Shown here piece by piece: positions 50,162 to 58,215 of a DNA stretch of 64,000 nt; within the stretch, counting starts at the first letter, position 1, and every line of letters starts with the position of its first letter. The DNA comes from DASPLX01 sp035627375 (GTDB lineage Bacteria; Pseudomonadota; Gammaproteobacteria; Burkholderiales; Burkholderiaceae_D). Under the pieces are notes generated by a model. That model saw only the letters and a program-made list of their open reading frames with translations, did not search any database and was not told where the DNA came from. The DNA is taken from assembly GCA_035627375.1 (NCBI GenBank), contig DASPLX010000013.1:1-64000 (forward strand). Reading direction: 5' to 3'. A program made the translations under genes and the position numbers.

Positions 50162-50892
50162 GCCGCAATTCCTTCCTCGGTCCCGACCAAGCTGACGAAA
50201 GCGTCTTCCAGGCTGGTGATGCCGGTACGTTCGCACAAGGCTTGGGGAGAACCCTGGGCGACCGTCCGGCCCTTGGCGATGACGATCACGTCGTCGCATA
50301 GATGCGTCACCTCCTGCATGACGTGGGTCGCCATGATGATGCAGCTGCCTTCCGCGCGCAGCGACGAAAGCACGCGGCGCAGGGCGCGTGTGCTCATCAC
50401 GTCCAGACCGCGCGAAGGTTCGTCGAGCAGGAAATGGCGCGGCCGGTGCAGCAAGGTGCGCGCCAGGGCGACCTTGATGCGTTGGCCTTGCGAAAATCCC
50501 TTGGCGCGGCGGTCGATGATGTCATCCAGCGCGAGCAATCCGACGGCTTCGTCGATCCGTGATCGTATCGCGGCCGCGTCCATGCCGTGCAGCTGCGCAA
50601 AATAGGCAAGATGCTCGCGTGTCGTGAGCCGTTCGTAGAGGCCGAACTGATCGGTGAGAAAACCGATGTCCTTGCGCACTTGCAGCGGGGCGCGCGCCGG
50701 ATCGACGCCGTTGACGCTGACGGAACCGCAGTCGCGCTGCAGCAGGCCGATCAGTATGCGCAGCAAGGTCGTCTTGCCGGCGCCGTTCGGTCCGAGCAGG
50801 GCGGTGGTCTGGCCGTCGCGCGCGGTGAAGCCGACCCCATCGAGCGCCTGTACCTGGCCGAAACGCTTGCCCACATCTTCGACTTGGATCAT
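50158..50892 (-). CDS. ABC transporter ATP-binding protein (NatA-like)
   Basis: An ATPase subunit of 244 residues with Walker A GPNGAGKTT near 35, the Q loop in LTDQFGLYERLT, signature FSQGQRIKVALARTL, Walker B HFLLDEPSRGLDV and the switch His in MATHVMQE. It powers the adjacent permease. ATG overlaps four bases with the permease start. A hydrolase gene ends 15 bases upstream and probably shares the transcript. Confidence 0.92.
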   Translation of the reverse strand: MIQVEDVGKRFGQVQALDGVGFTARDGQTTALLGPNGAGKTTLLRILIGLLQRDCGSVSVNGVDPARAPLQVRKDIGFLTDQFGLYERLTTREHLAYFAQLHGMDAAAIRSRIDEAVGLLALDDIIDRRAKGFSQGQRIKVALARTLLHRPRHFLLDEPSRGLDVMSTRALRRVLSSLRAEGSCIIMATHVMQEVTHLCDDVIVIAKGRTVAQGSPQALCERTGITSLEDAFVSLVGTEEGIAA

Positions 50893-50906
50893 TCGTGTCC
50901 TCCTGG

Positions 50907-52370
50907 TTACGGCTGCGGTCCGGCGGCGCCGAGCTGGAATCCGATCGGCGGAATATCGTTCAGGCACTGCGCATCAAGCGGCTGCTCCGGACGGTCGAGA
51001 AACTCCCGTAGAAGTCTCGGCGCGCAGCCGAGCGTCGACACGATGTGGCCGCCGTTGCGGACGATGACATGCCGGGCGCGCTTCATGTATTTCATCGCTT
51101 CCTCGGCGCGCCGCGGCGGCGTGACCGGATCGAGGGCCCCGGACAGCAGCAATGCCGGCGCCTCGATTGTCCTGGGGGCGGCAGGCCGCGCCGCCGGCAC
51201 ATCGACGTAACGGCACCAGCCTGGAATCGTCTTGAGTTCGATAGCCGCGAGAAAGGAGGCGCGCTCTTCTTGCGCGATCGTGGCGGGCGTCAGGCGCGGC
51301 ACGTCTTCGGCGCAGACGACCGACAGCATCAACCCGAGCGACGGCGTGCTCAGGGCCATATCGGCAAGCGCGTGCATCTGGGCGATGAAGGGCGACCAGT
51401 TGCCTTTGTCGGCGCTGTCGATCAGAAACGGTATGCGGCTGCGGATGTCGGGCGTGTACAAGGCGGCACGTATCGTTTGCAGGAATGCGGTCGGCTGCAA
51501 ATGCATTTGAATGCGCGCCGCCGTGCGTGGGTGCGGGAAATCGAGCTTGACCGCACCGCCATTGACCCGTCCCAGGACGGCCTTGAATTGATCGCGCAGA
51601 GCGGGAAACGCGCCGCCGCAGTCGCGGTCCTGTTCGCATTGCTTGAACAACGCGTCGAGCGAGCTCTGCACATCGCTGCCCCAGGCAAAAATGATTTGCT
51701 CCGGCGAAGCGACGCCGTCGAGCGTCAGCGCGCGGACGCTGGCGGGAAAGAGGCGCGCATATGCCTGCGCGAGTCGGGTGCCGTACGAACCGCCCCAGAT
51801 GTTGATCTGGCCGTAGCCGAGCGCGCTTCGAACCCGCTCTATATCGCGCGCCGCGTTTTCCGTGTTGTAGGCGGCATAGGGCCGGGCGAGATCGCGCAGG
51901 CAGGCGGCGACGATCCTTTCCTGCTCCGCGAGCGGTCGCTCGTCGAGAGATTTCGTGCTCTCGCAATCGAGCTTGCCGGAGCGGCCGGTGCCGCGCTGAT
52001 CGATGAAGACAATATCCCGCGTCGCGCGTACCTTGCGGAAAGTTCTGTCGAGTATCTGCAGAAGATCGCTGCCGGCTTGTCCCGGGCCTCCTGCCAGGAT
52101 GAACAGCGGATCGGGTTTCGCCGGCTGACGGAAGGCCGGCGCGATCGCGACGTGAATGTCCACCTTGTCGCTTGTAGGCCGCCGATAATCGAGCGGCACG
52201 CCGACCTTGACGCAACGCAGCGGCGCTTCGTGGCCGGGCAGGTGGCAGCTACGTGCCTGCTCAATGGACGTAGCCGCCGTGTTCGCGACCGCCGGCGGCA
52301 GTGCCAGGAGGATGGGCAACGCAAATGCCAGTAAGTATTTCACGGCCTTCTCTTCCCTCTTCGTATTCAT
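50907..52370 (-). CDS. Exported alpha/beta hydrolase, proline/tripeptidyl aminopeptidase type
   Basis: A protein of 487 residues with an N-terminal signal peptide (KYLLAFALPILLALPPAVA). Nucleophile motif GGSYGTRLAQAYARLFP, oxyanion region ILAGGPGQAGSD and DQRGTGRSGKLDC, late LLLSGALDPVTPP and NGGHIVS give a complete Ser-Asp-His triad, and the C-terminal TAP-like domain is present. Such enzymes cut small peptides from the N-terminus in the periplasm. It sits 14 bases upstream of the exporter ATPase gene and may be cotranscribed. Start ATG 52370. Confidence 0.87.
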   Translation of the reverse strand: MNTKREEKAVKYLLAFALPILLALPPAVANTAATSIEQARSCHLPGHEAPLRCVKVGVPLDYRRPTSDKVDIHVAIAPAFRQPAKPDPLFILAGGPGQAGSDLLQILDRTFRKVRATRDIVFIDQRGTGRSGKLDCESTKSLDERPLAEQERIVAACLRDLARPYAAYNTENAARDIERVRSALGYGQINIWGGSYGTRLAQAYARLFPASVRALTLDGVASPEQIIFAWGSDVQSSLDALFKQCEQDRDCGGAFPALRDQFKAVLGRVNGGAVKLDFPHPRTAARIQMHLQPTAFLQTIRAALYTPDIRSRIPFLIDSADKGNWSPFIAQMHALADMALSTPSLGLMLSVVCAEDVPRLTPATIAQEERASFLAAIELKTIPGWCRYVDVPAARPAAPRTIEAPALLLSGALDPVTPPRRAEEAMKYMKRARHVIVRNGGHIVSTLGCAPRLLREFLDRPEQPLDAQCLNDIPPIGFQLGAAGPQP

Positions 52371-52741
52371 TGCGGAAGCTGTCCGCGATAGCGGGTGTTG
52401 CGGCGAAATTATAGAGGGAATTTCCGGACATCCGCTTTCCTTGCGGAATTGTCTTGCGGCCGCGCGGAGCCTCGGGAAGAAGAGGAGAGCGCTGCCGCCA
52501 AGCGGCATGCGCAAAAATTTTCAAACGTTGAAAAAAGCGCGCTATGGATCGGTTTCCACCGAGCCCGCGATGAGCAGTCTCTCCGGTCCATTTCCCGTGT
52601 CGCGCGGCCGGAGAGCGCATGCCTCGCATATTTGATGGCGCGTCCGATCGTTGTACCGTTTGGCATGAGTATTGCGTCGCATGGCGCGGGCATCAATGTT
52701 CGCTTGGAGTTTTTACAACCGCAATGACAAGGAGCGCCACT
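52371..52741. other. Intergenic stretch, no gene identified
   Basis: About 370 bases between the divergent peptidase and the DUF883 gene. Open frames here have no ribosome sites or recognisable sequence. An AAGGAG site at the right end serves the DUF883 gene. No repeat or terminator stands out. Confidence 0.5.
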
Positions 52742-53098
52742 ATGGAGCAAACAGGAAGCGGCAACCAGGCTTCGGGATCTGCCGAAATGCGGAGCGGCGC
52801 CGATCAAGGCGTTGCGGGCGCGAGCGGCGCGGCGCGCGAGACAGAGGACAGGACAGCAGGCTCGGTCCGTCCGACGGTCGACCGGCTGGCCGGTTCCGCG
52901 CATCAGGCTGTCGACAAGGTGACATCCTTCGCCAGTTCGGCGGCGGAAACCTGGGGCCAGCGACGCGCGCAGTTGAATACCGTGGGGGCAGAGCTGGTGG
53001 AGAACGCGCGTACTTATGTGCGCGCCAACCCGATCGCGGCTGTCGGCATTGCCGCCGTCGCCGGCTTTGTCTTGAGCAGAGTATTGAGATCGCGATGA
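52742..53098 (+). CDS. DUF883 / ElaB-YqjD-like membrane-anchored protein
   Basis: A protein of 118 residues. A long low-complexity hydrophilic part (Gly, Ala, Ser, Glu) is followed by a helical region (VDKVTSFASSAAETWGQRR), then the C-terminal anchor VRANPIAAVGIAAVAGFVLSRVL. This form is typical of ElaB/YqjD proteins, which attach to the inner membrane and to ribosomes in stationary phase. First gene of a small-protein stress cluster. Confidence 0.85.
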   Translation: MEQTGSGNQASGSAEMRSGADQGVAGASGAARETEDRTAGSVRPTVDRLAGSAHQAVDKVTSFASSAAETWGQRRAQLNTVGAELVENARTYVRANPIAAVGIAAVAGFVLSRVLRSR

Positions 53099-53166
53099 CC
53101 GAAGCGTCGCCAGACACATTATGCGGCATTCTGGAGAATGGGCATGACTACTAAAGGAGGTGGCAA

Positions 53167-53436
53167 ATGAACTTCATTCTATGGATCATTATCGGAGGGA
53201 TCATCGGCTGGATCGCCAGCATCATCATGAAAACCAATGCGGAACAAGGAATGTTCCTGAATATTATCGTCGGCATCGTCGGAGCCTTGTTGAGCGGGTG
53301 GTTCATCGCGCCGCTGCTGGGTACCGGCACGATCAATCAAAACGACTTCAGCCTCGGATCGCTTATCGTATCGCTCGTGGGCGCCATTATCCTGCTGGCG
53401 ATCGTCAATCTCGTGCGACGCGGAACGACGCGCTGA
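53167..53436 (+). CDS. GlsB/YeaQ/YmgE family small membrane protein
   Basis: An 89-residue integral membrane protein with three helices: FILWIIIGGIIGWIASIIM, IIVGIVGALLSGWFIAPLL and LIVSLVGAIILLAIVNLV, the pattern of transglycosylase-associated proteins often induced by envelope or oxidative stress. Strong GGAGGTGG ribosome site. It follows the DUF883 gene by 68 bases. Confidence 0.9.
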   Translation: MNFILWIIIGGIIGWIASIIMKTNAEQGMFLNIIVGIVGALLSGWFIAPLLGTGTINQNDFSLGSLIVSLVGAIILLAIVNLVRRGTTR

Positions 53437-53460
53437 CAAAGCATCCACACTTGAAGCATG

Positions 53461-53487
53461 CGGGCTCGTCGTCGAGCCCGTTTTTTT
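53461..53487 (+). terminator. Terminator after the GlsB-like gene
   Basis: Perfect 8-bp stem CGGGCTCG / CGAGCCCG, loop TCGT, then seven T. Confidence 0.93.
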
Positions 53488-53586
53488 CTGGGGGCGCTTG
53501 GCGGCCTTTCGAAAAGCTCGTTCTTCGCTGTATGCACCGGACGACAGCTTGCTTGCCGAGCCGTACGCTCGGTTCAAACAACCAGA

Positions 53587-53733
53587 CTACCGCGGTCGCT
53601 TCAGGACCGCATGTACCAGGACGGCGACGACGGCGATTATCAACAGCAAATGAATGATGCCGCCAAACGTGAAGGCGGTCACCATCCCGAACACCCAGAG
53701 CATGATCATCAGGGCGGCGATCAAGTACAACAT
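53587..53733 (-). CDS. 48-residue lmo0937-like membrane protein
   Basis: A very short gene: ATG at 53733 behind GGAGCTG, ending TAG at 53587. The peptide MLYLIAALMIMLWVFGMVT, AFTFGGIIHLLLIIAVVAVL and a basic end LKRPR form two membrane helices, matching small lmo0937-type proteins. It lies in a cluster of other stress-related small genes. Function unknown. Confidence 0.82.
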   Translation of the reverse strand: MLYLIAALMIMLWVFGMVTAFTFGGIIHLLLIIAVVAVLVHAVLKRPR

Positions 53734-53850
53734 GACAGCTCCTTTCGCACGGATCGGGCACTAGAACAACGCGCGGCAAGAACTTGCCGCCGTTTCATGC
53801 GCAATTGCGATCCGGCTCTTTCGCAATAGCGGGGGGCACGTAGCGTACCT

Positions 53851-54072
53851 CTATTTGCCCTTGCCGGTTTGATTGCCGATCACGCCGCCGATGGCTGCAC
53901 CGCCCAGGGTGCCGACCGCGCTGCCGTCAGTCAGGACCGAACCGGCCACGCCTCCCACACCGGCGCCGATAGCCGTATTCTTCTGTTGCCTCGTCATGTC
54001 GGCGCAACCGGTCAGTCCGGCGCTCAGCAACACGATACTCAAGCCGATCCGGGCCTTTGCGCTCGTCTTCAT
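53851..54072 (-). CDS. Glycine-zipper lipoprotein, OsmB-like
   Basis: The protein has 73 residues with a lipoprotein signal (LSIVLLSAGLTGC) and a glycine-zipper membrane segment AIGAGVGGVAGSVL, then GGAAIGGVIGNQTGKGK. OsmB-type lipoproteins are induced by osmotic or envelope stress. I start at ATG 54072 because it has the ribosome site GGAGGTATTTC; a longer frame to 54174 is open but lacks one. Confidence 0.88.
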   Translation of the reverse strand: MKTSAKARIGLSIVLLSAGLTGCADMTRQQKNTAIGAGVGGVAGSVLTDGSAVGTLGGAAIGGVIGNQTGKGK

Positions 54073-54170
54073 GAAATACCTCCGTAATGGCATTGTGTCG
54101 ATGCTGGCCTGCCTTCCGGCATTCCGATCCGGTTCCATGGGCGCTTCCGCATGCATCGAACGAGCCACCG

Positions 54171-54329
54171 TCATATTCGACCCATGAGAAGCAAGATCAA
54201 CAGCACCAGAAGCAAGACGCCGACGATGCCGCTTGGTCCATAACCCCAGCTACTGCTGTAGGGCCAACTCGGCAAGACGCCGATCAGCGCCAAAACCAAG
54301 ACAATCAAGAGTATGGTTCCGATGCCCAT
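54171..54329 (-). CDS. DUF3309-type 52-residue membrane protein
   Basis: The minus-strand frame from ATG 54329 to TGA 54171 reads MGIGTILLIVLVLALIGVLP, then SWPYSSSWGYGPSGIVGVLL and a leucine-rich end. This fits DUF3309 (two helices around a WGYGPSG motif). A ribosome site GAGCGGCAT precedes it. Found between two glycine-zipper lipoproteins. Confidence 0.85.
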   Translation of the reverse strand: MGIGTILLIVLVLALIGVLPSWPYSSSWGYGPSGIVGVLLLVLLILLLMGRI

Positions 54330-54394
54330 ATGCCGCTCCGTAAGTTATTTATTGGTGCACCGCCATGGTGTCGAATGCGCGAAAACCTTGCCCG

Positions 54395-54847
54395 TCAATA
54401 GCGAAATACCTGGCCGTTTTCGATCCGTACGCGACTGCCGACCTGGAGATCGCCGACCGACTCCTGTTGAAAAGTCTGGTAGCTGCCGTTGTCGAGCCGG
54501 ACGCCGATCTGATAGACCTGCCGTCCGCTCGCGTTTTTTTCCATTTGATTGCCGATCATTGCCCCGCCGATCGCGCCGGCGACGGTAGCGGCAGTCCTTC
54601 CCCGGCCTTCGCCCACTTGATTGCCCAAGGCGCCGCCGACCACCCCGCCCGCGACTGTGCCGATGCCTGAACCAGATCCGCTGCTGGTTTGAACCACCTG
54701 GATCGAATCCACCGTGCCATAGGCGCTCGAATACGCACCACTTGGTGTTGTTGTGGGAGCGCCAAGGGGACGGTTCGGGCTTGCGCAGCCAGTGATCGTT
54801 ACGGATAAGACGACTAGTACGGCGAGTGCAATCTGAGTTGGCTTCAT
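54395..54847 (-). CDS. Glycine-zipper outer-membrane lipoprotein, SlyB/17-kDa antigen-like
   Basis: A protein of 150 residues. Signal and lipobox LSVTITGC, a Ser/Thr-rich linker, a double glycine-zipper (GIGTVAGGVVGGALGNQV and AGAIGGAMIGNQME) and a C-terminal beta-rich part ending SRVRIENGQVFRY. SlyB-like proteins stabilise the outer membrane under stress and are often controlled by Mg or envelope systems. ATG 54847 has the ribosome site CAGGAGAA. Confidence 0.9.
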   Translation of the reverse strand: MKPTQIALAVLVVLSVTITGCASPNRPLGAPTTTPSGAYSSAYGTVDSIQVVQTSSGSGSGIGTVAGGVVGGALGNQVGEGRGRTAATVAGAIGGAMIGNQMEKNASGRQVYQIGVRLDNGSYQTFQQESVGDLQVGSRVRIENGQVFRY

Positions 54848-54978
54848 GATTTCTCCTGACGTTGACATTGGAAGCCCTTCGGCTTGGAACGAGGAAAAAA
54901 CGACGAGGCTTCCCATTCGGCGGCGGGCCGACGACATCGGGGATTACGCTGCATGAATCTCGGCATTCGCAATGCGCC

Positions 54979-55002
54979 CGCCATACCGCCATACCGCCAT
55001 AC
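54979..55002. repeat. Three tandem copies of an 8-bp unit
   Basis: CGCCATAC three times in a row, upstream of the SlyB-like gene and downstream of fur. Not coding. It could be a hypervariable spacer. Confidence 0.75.
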
Positions 55003-55115
55003 GAAAATTAGAACGTATTGCTATCGATAAGTTGCCTTTCCGGCTTTTTTAAAAGCAAGAGGACGACGTCGAATGTCGGTGTGGGGGATTTTCGTATCGC
55101 GGCACGCCGGCAGCC

Positions 55116-55601
55116 TTAGCGTGCCGTGCCCGATGCGGCCTTCGGCTCGGCCGCGTGGGTAGGTTCGCGTGACCCTTGGTGGTTCGTGTTATCCGTGCAA
55201 TTCATGCATATGCCATAAAGCGCCAAGGCATGATCGGCCAAGTCGAAGCCGCGCGCCTTGGCGATTTCTTCCTGCCGGCGTTCGATTTCGGGATCAAAGA
55301 ACTCCTCGACCTTGCCGCAGCGAGTACAGACCAGATGGTCGTGGTGATGGCCTTCGTTCAGCTCGAATATCGCCGCATTGGATTCGAAACTGCTGCGCAC
55401 CAGAATGCCGGCCTGAACGAATTGCACCAGAACGCGATAGATGGTCGCCAAGCCTAGCTGCAGATTCTCGGCGCGCAGCAAATGGTAGACGTCTTCGGCC
55501 GTGCCGTGCTTGATCGCTTGCGACTGAAACAGTTGGAGGATGCGTAGCCGGGGCAAGGTGGCTCTCAGGCCGGAATCGCGCAGTTCTTTTGGGATATCCA
55601 T
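55116..55601 (-). CDS. fur: Ferric uptake regulator Fur
   Basis: A protein of 161 residues starting MDIPKELRDSGLRATLPRLR, with the winged helix AEDVYHLLRAENLQLGLATIYR and metal sites in GHHHDHLVCTRCGKVEEFFD and a second Cys pair in CMNC. With iron it represses iron-uptake genes. A 14-20 residue tail rich in Ala, Glu and Pro follows the usual end. It is divergent from a Fur-box-controlled operon, so it may also affect its own region. A second fur-like gene elsewhere cannot be excluded. Confidence 0.92.
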   Translation of the reverse strand: MDIPKELRDSGLRATLPRLRILQLFQSQAIKHGTAEDVYHLLRAENLQLGLATIYRVLVQFVQAGILVRSSFESNAAIFELNEGHHHDHLVCTRCGKVEEFFDPEIERRQEEIAKARGFDLADHALALYGICMNCTDNTNHQGSREPTHAAEPKAASGTAR

Positions 55602-55756
55602 TCTTGTTTTTCTTTAGCAATTAATAATAGGTGGGTTTTTCGCGTTACTCATATCCCCACTTCGATCTCGACGAGGAAGGTTTCGCTAATGTTCCGACAG
55701 GAAAGCAGTGAGGATTCGCATTTTCGGTAAGCCTTGCGAAAATAACACAAATGCCT

Positions 55757-55787
55757 AATAATGAGAATGCGAATAATTCTCATTATT
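55757..55787 (+). promoter_or_regulatory. Fur box with overlapping promoter of the iron-uptake operon
   Basis: A 31-bp perfect palindrome: AATAATGAGAAT, 7-base spacer, ATTCTCATTATT. It contains two overlapping Fur sites. A promoter lies within it: TTGCGA at 55734-55739, 17-base spacer, AATAAT at 55757-55762, so repression by iron-loaded Fur is expected. The ~300-base gap between fur and the next gene (55602-55909) holds no other feature I can name. Confidence 0.92.
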
Positions 55788-55909
55788 GCGAAGAGCGAAT
55801 GCGATTGTCAATCAGCTAAGGTTGCTGACAATCAAATTCGGCGTGCTGACGAAGGAGAGTCGTTAGCGACTGTCCGAATGGGTGTGGTCGACGCGCAAGG
55901 AGATTCACG

Positions 55910-56215
55910 TTGAAACCGAAAAATGCTGTCTTCGAGTTGGGAGAGGCTCGCGCACATTCCGATTTGGTGGTCTCGTCCGTATTGCACCTCATGTCGCATT
56001 ACATGACGCATGAAGGCGGAGCCGGCGCCAATCTGAATCTTGCTGCCGTGATCGAACGGCATTTGCAAGAGCTGGCCGATGCACCCGATTTGGCGCCGGT
56101 GTTGCGCGCGACGTGCCGGCAATTGATGGAGCAATGGGGGCATGCGGCAAAACGGACGGTAGCGCAGCCTCGAAGAAGCGGCATCCTGGCGCGGCTTTTC
56201 TTGCTCGACCGCTGA
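55910..56215 (+). CDS. Small hypothetical protein, first gene of the Fur-controlled operon
   Basis: A protein of 101 residues, TTG start behind AAGGAG with 7 bases spacing (no better ATG or GTG). It is helical, mixed-charge, without signal peptide (HSDLVVSSVLHLMSHYMTH, NLNLAAVIERHLQEL) and ends with a basic stretch. I do not know the family. It lies 120 bases downstream of the Fur box and upstream of the DUF3649 gene, so an iron-responsive role is likely. Confidence 0.7.
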   Translation: MKPKNAVFELGEARAHSDLVVSSVLHLMSHYMTHEGGAGANLNLAAVIERHLQELADAPDLAPVLRATCRQLMEQWGHAAKRTVAQPRRSGILARLFLLDR

Positions 56216-56246
56216 ATCCGAACGCGATCGGAGCCGCGAGATTTTT

Positions 56247-56311
56247 TAGAGGCTGTTATGAACTCAAACAGGGGGCTGCGTGCCCTCTGTTTGAGTTCAT
56301 AACAGCCTCTA
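56247..56311. repeat. 65-nt near-perfect hairpin, candidate miniature transposable element
   Basis: Two 25-bp arms (TAGAGGCTGTTATGAACTCA and AACAG, then the exact reverse complement) surround 15 bases that fold into four more pairs with loop TGCGT. It sits in an intergenic gap of the operon, one base before the ribosome site of the DUF3649 gene. Arms of this length with TTAG/CTAG flanks look like two insertion-sequence ends joined, as in palindromic MITEs. Confidence 0.88.
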
Positions 56312-56326
56312 GGAGTGGAAATTACT

Positions 56327-56632
56327 GTGTCCAATACACGCTTTACTTGGCAGGCCGCGCTGACGCGCGCCCTGATCGGCGCACTGGGAGGCTTTGCCGC
56401 CGCGCTTTGCTTCATGATCGGTACGGCGTCCGTGCTGGCGGCGACAGGCTGGTTGCCGCGCGCCGATGCCGCGATCGCAGCCGGCATGCCGGCCTTCCTG
56501 ATCTGGATGATGGCCGTACTGATAGCGTTCGGCGCAGCATCGGTTTGCCGTGCGGCGGGTTGGGTGTTCGGCGGCGCGACGGGATTCGCATTGCTTGGAT
56601 GGATGTGCCAGCATTTGCCGCGTGCAGTTTAG
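56327..56632 (+). CDS. DUF3649 membrane protein (iron-uptake associated)
   Basis: A protein of 101 residues with three membrane helices: LTRALIGALGGFAAALCFMIG, AGMPAFLIWMMAVLIAFGAA and a third to the end. This fits DUF3649, regularly found beside PepSY and DUF3325 genes near TonB-dependent siderophore receptors. I start at GTG 56327 (MSNTRFTWQ), 11 bases from AGGAG; another GTG at 56315 overlaps that site. It is followed 14 bases later by the PepSY gene. Confidence 0.85.
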   Translation: MSNTRFTWQAALTRALIGALGGFAAALCFMIGTASVLAATGWLPRADAAIAAGMPAFLIWMMAVLIAFGAASVCRAAGWVFGGATGFALLGWMCQHLPRAV

Positions 56633-56646
56633 GGATTTACAAAAAT

Positions 56647-58215
56647 ATGGATAAGAAGCTTTCCCTCCGCCAGTCGATGGATTACTTGCACACTTGGGCG
56701 GGCGTGCTGTTTTCGGTACTGCTGTTCCTCGTGTTTTTCATGGGCACGTTGTCGGTCTTCGATCGGGAAATCGATCGTTGGATGATGCCGGAGACGCGGA
56801 TCGCGGCGCCGCGGGCCGTGTCGTTCGAGCGGGATGCGCTGGTTCACCTGGAGCAGCTCGCACCCGATGCGCGGCTGTGGATGGTGCAATATCCGTACAG
56901 TCGCGAACCAACCATGTCGCTCGGCTGGATGGGGGAAGATGGCATCGAAACGCGCCATGTCGATGTCGAGAAGGGTCGTGTCCTCACGGATCCGGGAACC
57001 AAGGGGGGCAGTGGATTCTTCTATCCCTTCCATTATTCCTTCCACCTCGACTGGATGGATATCGGAGCCTGGTTGCTGGCGATCGTGTCGATCGCGATGC
57101 TCGTATTGTTGGTGTCCGGCGTGGTCATCCACAAAAAGATCTTCGCCGACTTCTTTACTTTCCGGCCCGGCAAATCGATACAGCGCGCGACACTCGATCT
57201 CCATAACGCATCGTCCGTCCTCTTGCTGCCGTTTCACTTCGTGATTACCTTGTCGGGCTTGATCATTTTCCTCTTCATCTATATGGAAGCCGGCATTGCC
57301 GTGATCTACGCCAAGGACGGCGGCAGCATCATCAAGGAAGCGTTCAACCATGTGTCGCGCCCCGCGGCCAAGGAGCCCGGAAAATTGGCGTCGGTCGATG
57401 CGATGGTGGCTCGGTCTCGCGCCATGTGGGGCGGCGGCGAGGTTCGTCGGATCATCATTCGCAATCCGAACGACAAGAATGCCCTCGTCGAAGTCCAGCG
57501 CCGGCCGCACGACCAGATCGTCAACGACAATGTTTCCGTGACTTTCGACGGCGCTACCGGCGAAGTTCTCAGCCAACAGCGCTTGTCGCCGACCTTGCAA
57601 GTGCAGCGCTTCTTCTCGGGCTTGCACATGATTCCGTTCGATCACTGGTGGCTGCGGTGGATGTACTTTGCGATGGGTCTCGTTTCCTGCGTGATGATCG
57701 GCACCGGCCTCTTGCTATGGGTGGAGAAGCGGCGCGCCCGGCAGGAGAAGGAAGGCCGCGTCGGCTATCGCGCAGTCAATGCCGTCGCCGTCGGCGGCAC
57801 CATGGGCGTGCTGGTGGCGACGCTGTCCATGCTGGTCGCCAACAAGCTTCTTCCTCCCGATTTGATGGATCGCGCTACGGTCGAGCAATGGGTGTTTTTT
57901 GCGGCTTGGATCATCGCTTTTCTCCATCCTGTCGCGCGCGCATTTCATCCGCGCAGCCGCACCGATCTCCGGATCGCTTGGCGTGAGCAGGCATGGGCCG
58001 GTGCAGGACTTGCGATGCTTGCCGCGGCGCTGAATGCCATCGTGACTGATGATCATCTGCTGACGGCACTGGGCCAAGGGAAGTTGGCGGTAGCCGGCAC
58101 TGACTTGATGCTGCTGGCAACAGCAGTGCTTGCCGTAGCGGCAGCACGGCGCCTGGCCGTGCATGGCATGCCTGCGCGATCCGAGGCGGCGTCGATGCAT
58201 AAGGTGGCCATATGA
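56647..58215 (+). CDS. PepSY-associated membrane protein
   Basis: An inner-membrane protein of 522 residues. N-terminal helix LHTWAGVLFSVLLFLVFFMGT with the conserved His, periplasmic PepSY region, helices at ~155-175 (AWLLAIVSIAMLVLLVSGVVIH), ~205-225, ~355-380 and further to the C-terminus. Proteins of this type probably transfer electrons to reduce ferric iron in siderophore uptake, though the mechanism is not settled. ATG 56647; overlaps the next gene by ATGA. Confidence 0.9.
   Translation: MDKKLSLRQSMDYLHTWAGVLFSVLLFLVFFMGTLSVFDREIDRWMMPETRIAAPRAVSFERDALVHLEQLAPDARLWMVQYPYSREPTMSLGWMGEDGIETRHVDVEKGRVLTDPGTKGGSGFFYPFHYSFHLDWMDIGAWLLAIVSIAMLVLLVSGVVIHKKIFADFFTFRPGKSIQRATLDLHNASSVLLLPFHFVITLSGLIIFLFIYMEAGIAVIYAKDGGSIIKEAFNHVSRPAAKEPGKLASVDAMVARSRAMWGGGEVRRIIIRNPNDKNALVEVQRRPHDQIVNDNVSVTFDGATGEVLSQQRLSPTLQVQRFFSGLHMIPFDHWWLRWMYFAMGLVSCVMIGTGLLLWVEKRRARQEKEGRVGYRAVNAVAVGGTMGVLVATLSMLVANKLLPPDLMDRATVEQWVFFAAWIIAFLHPVARAFHPRSRTDLRIAWREQAWAGAGLAMLAAALNAIVTDDHLLTALGQGKLAVAGTDLMLLATAVLAVAAARRLAVHGMPARSEAASMHKVAI

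Noticed and set aside
54979..55002. Short tandem repeat as a CRISPR remnant or phase-variable coding repeat
   Set aside because: Only three 8-bp units, non-coding, with no spacers.
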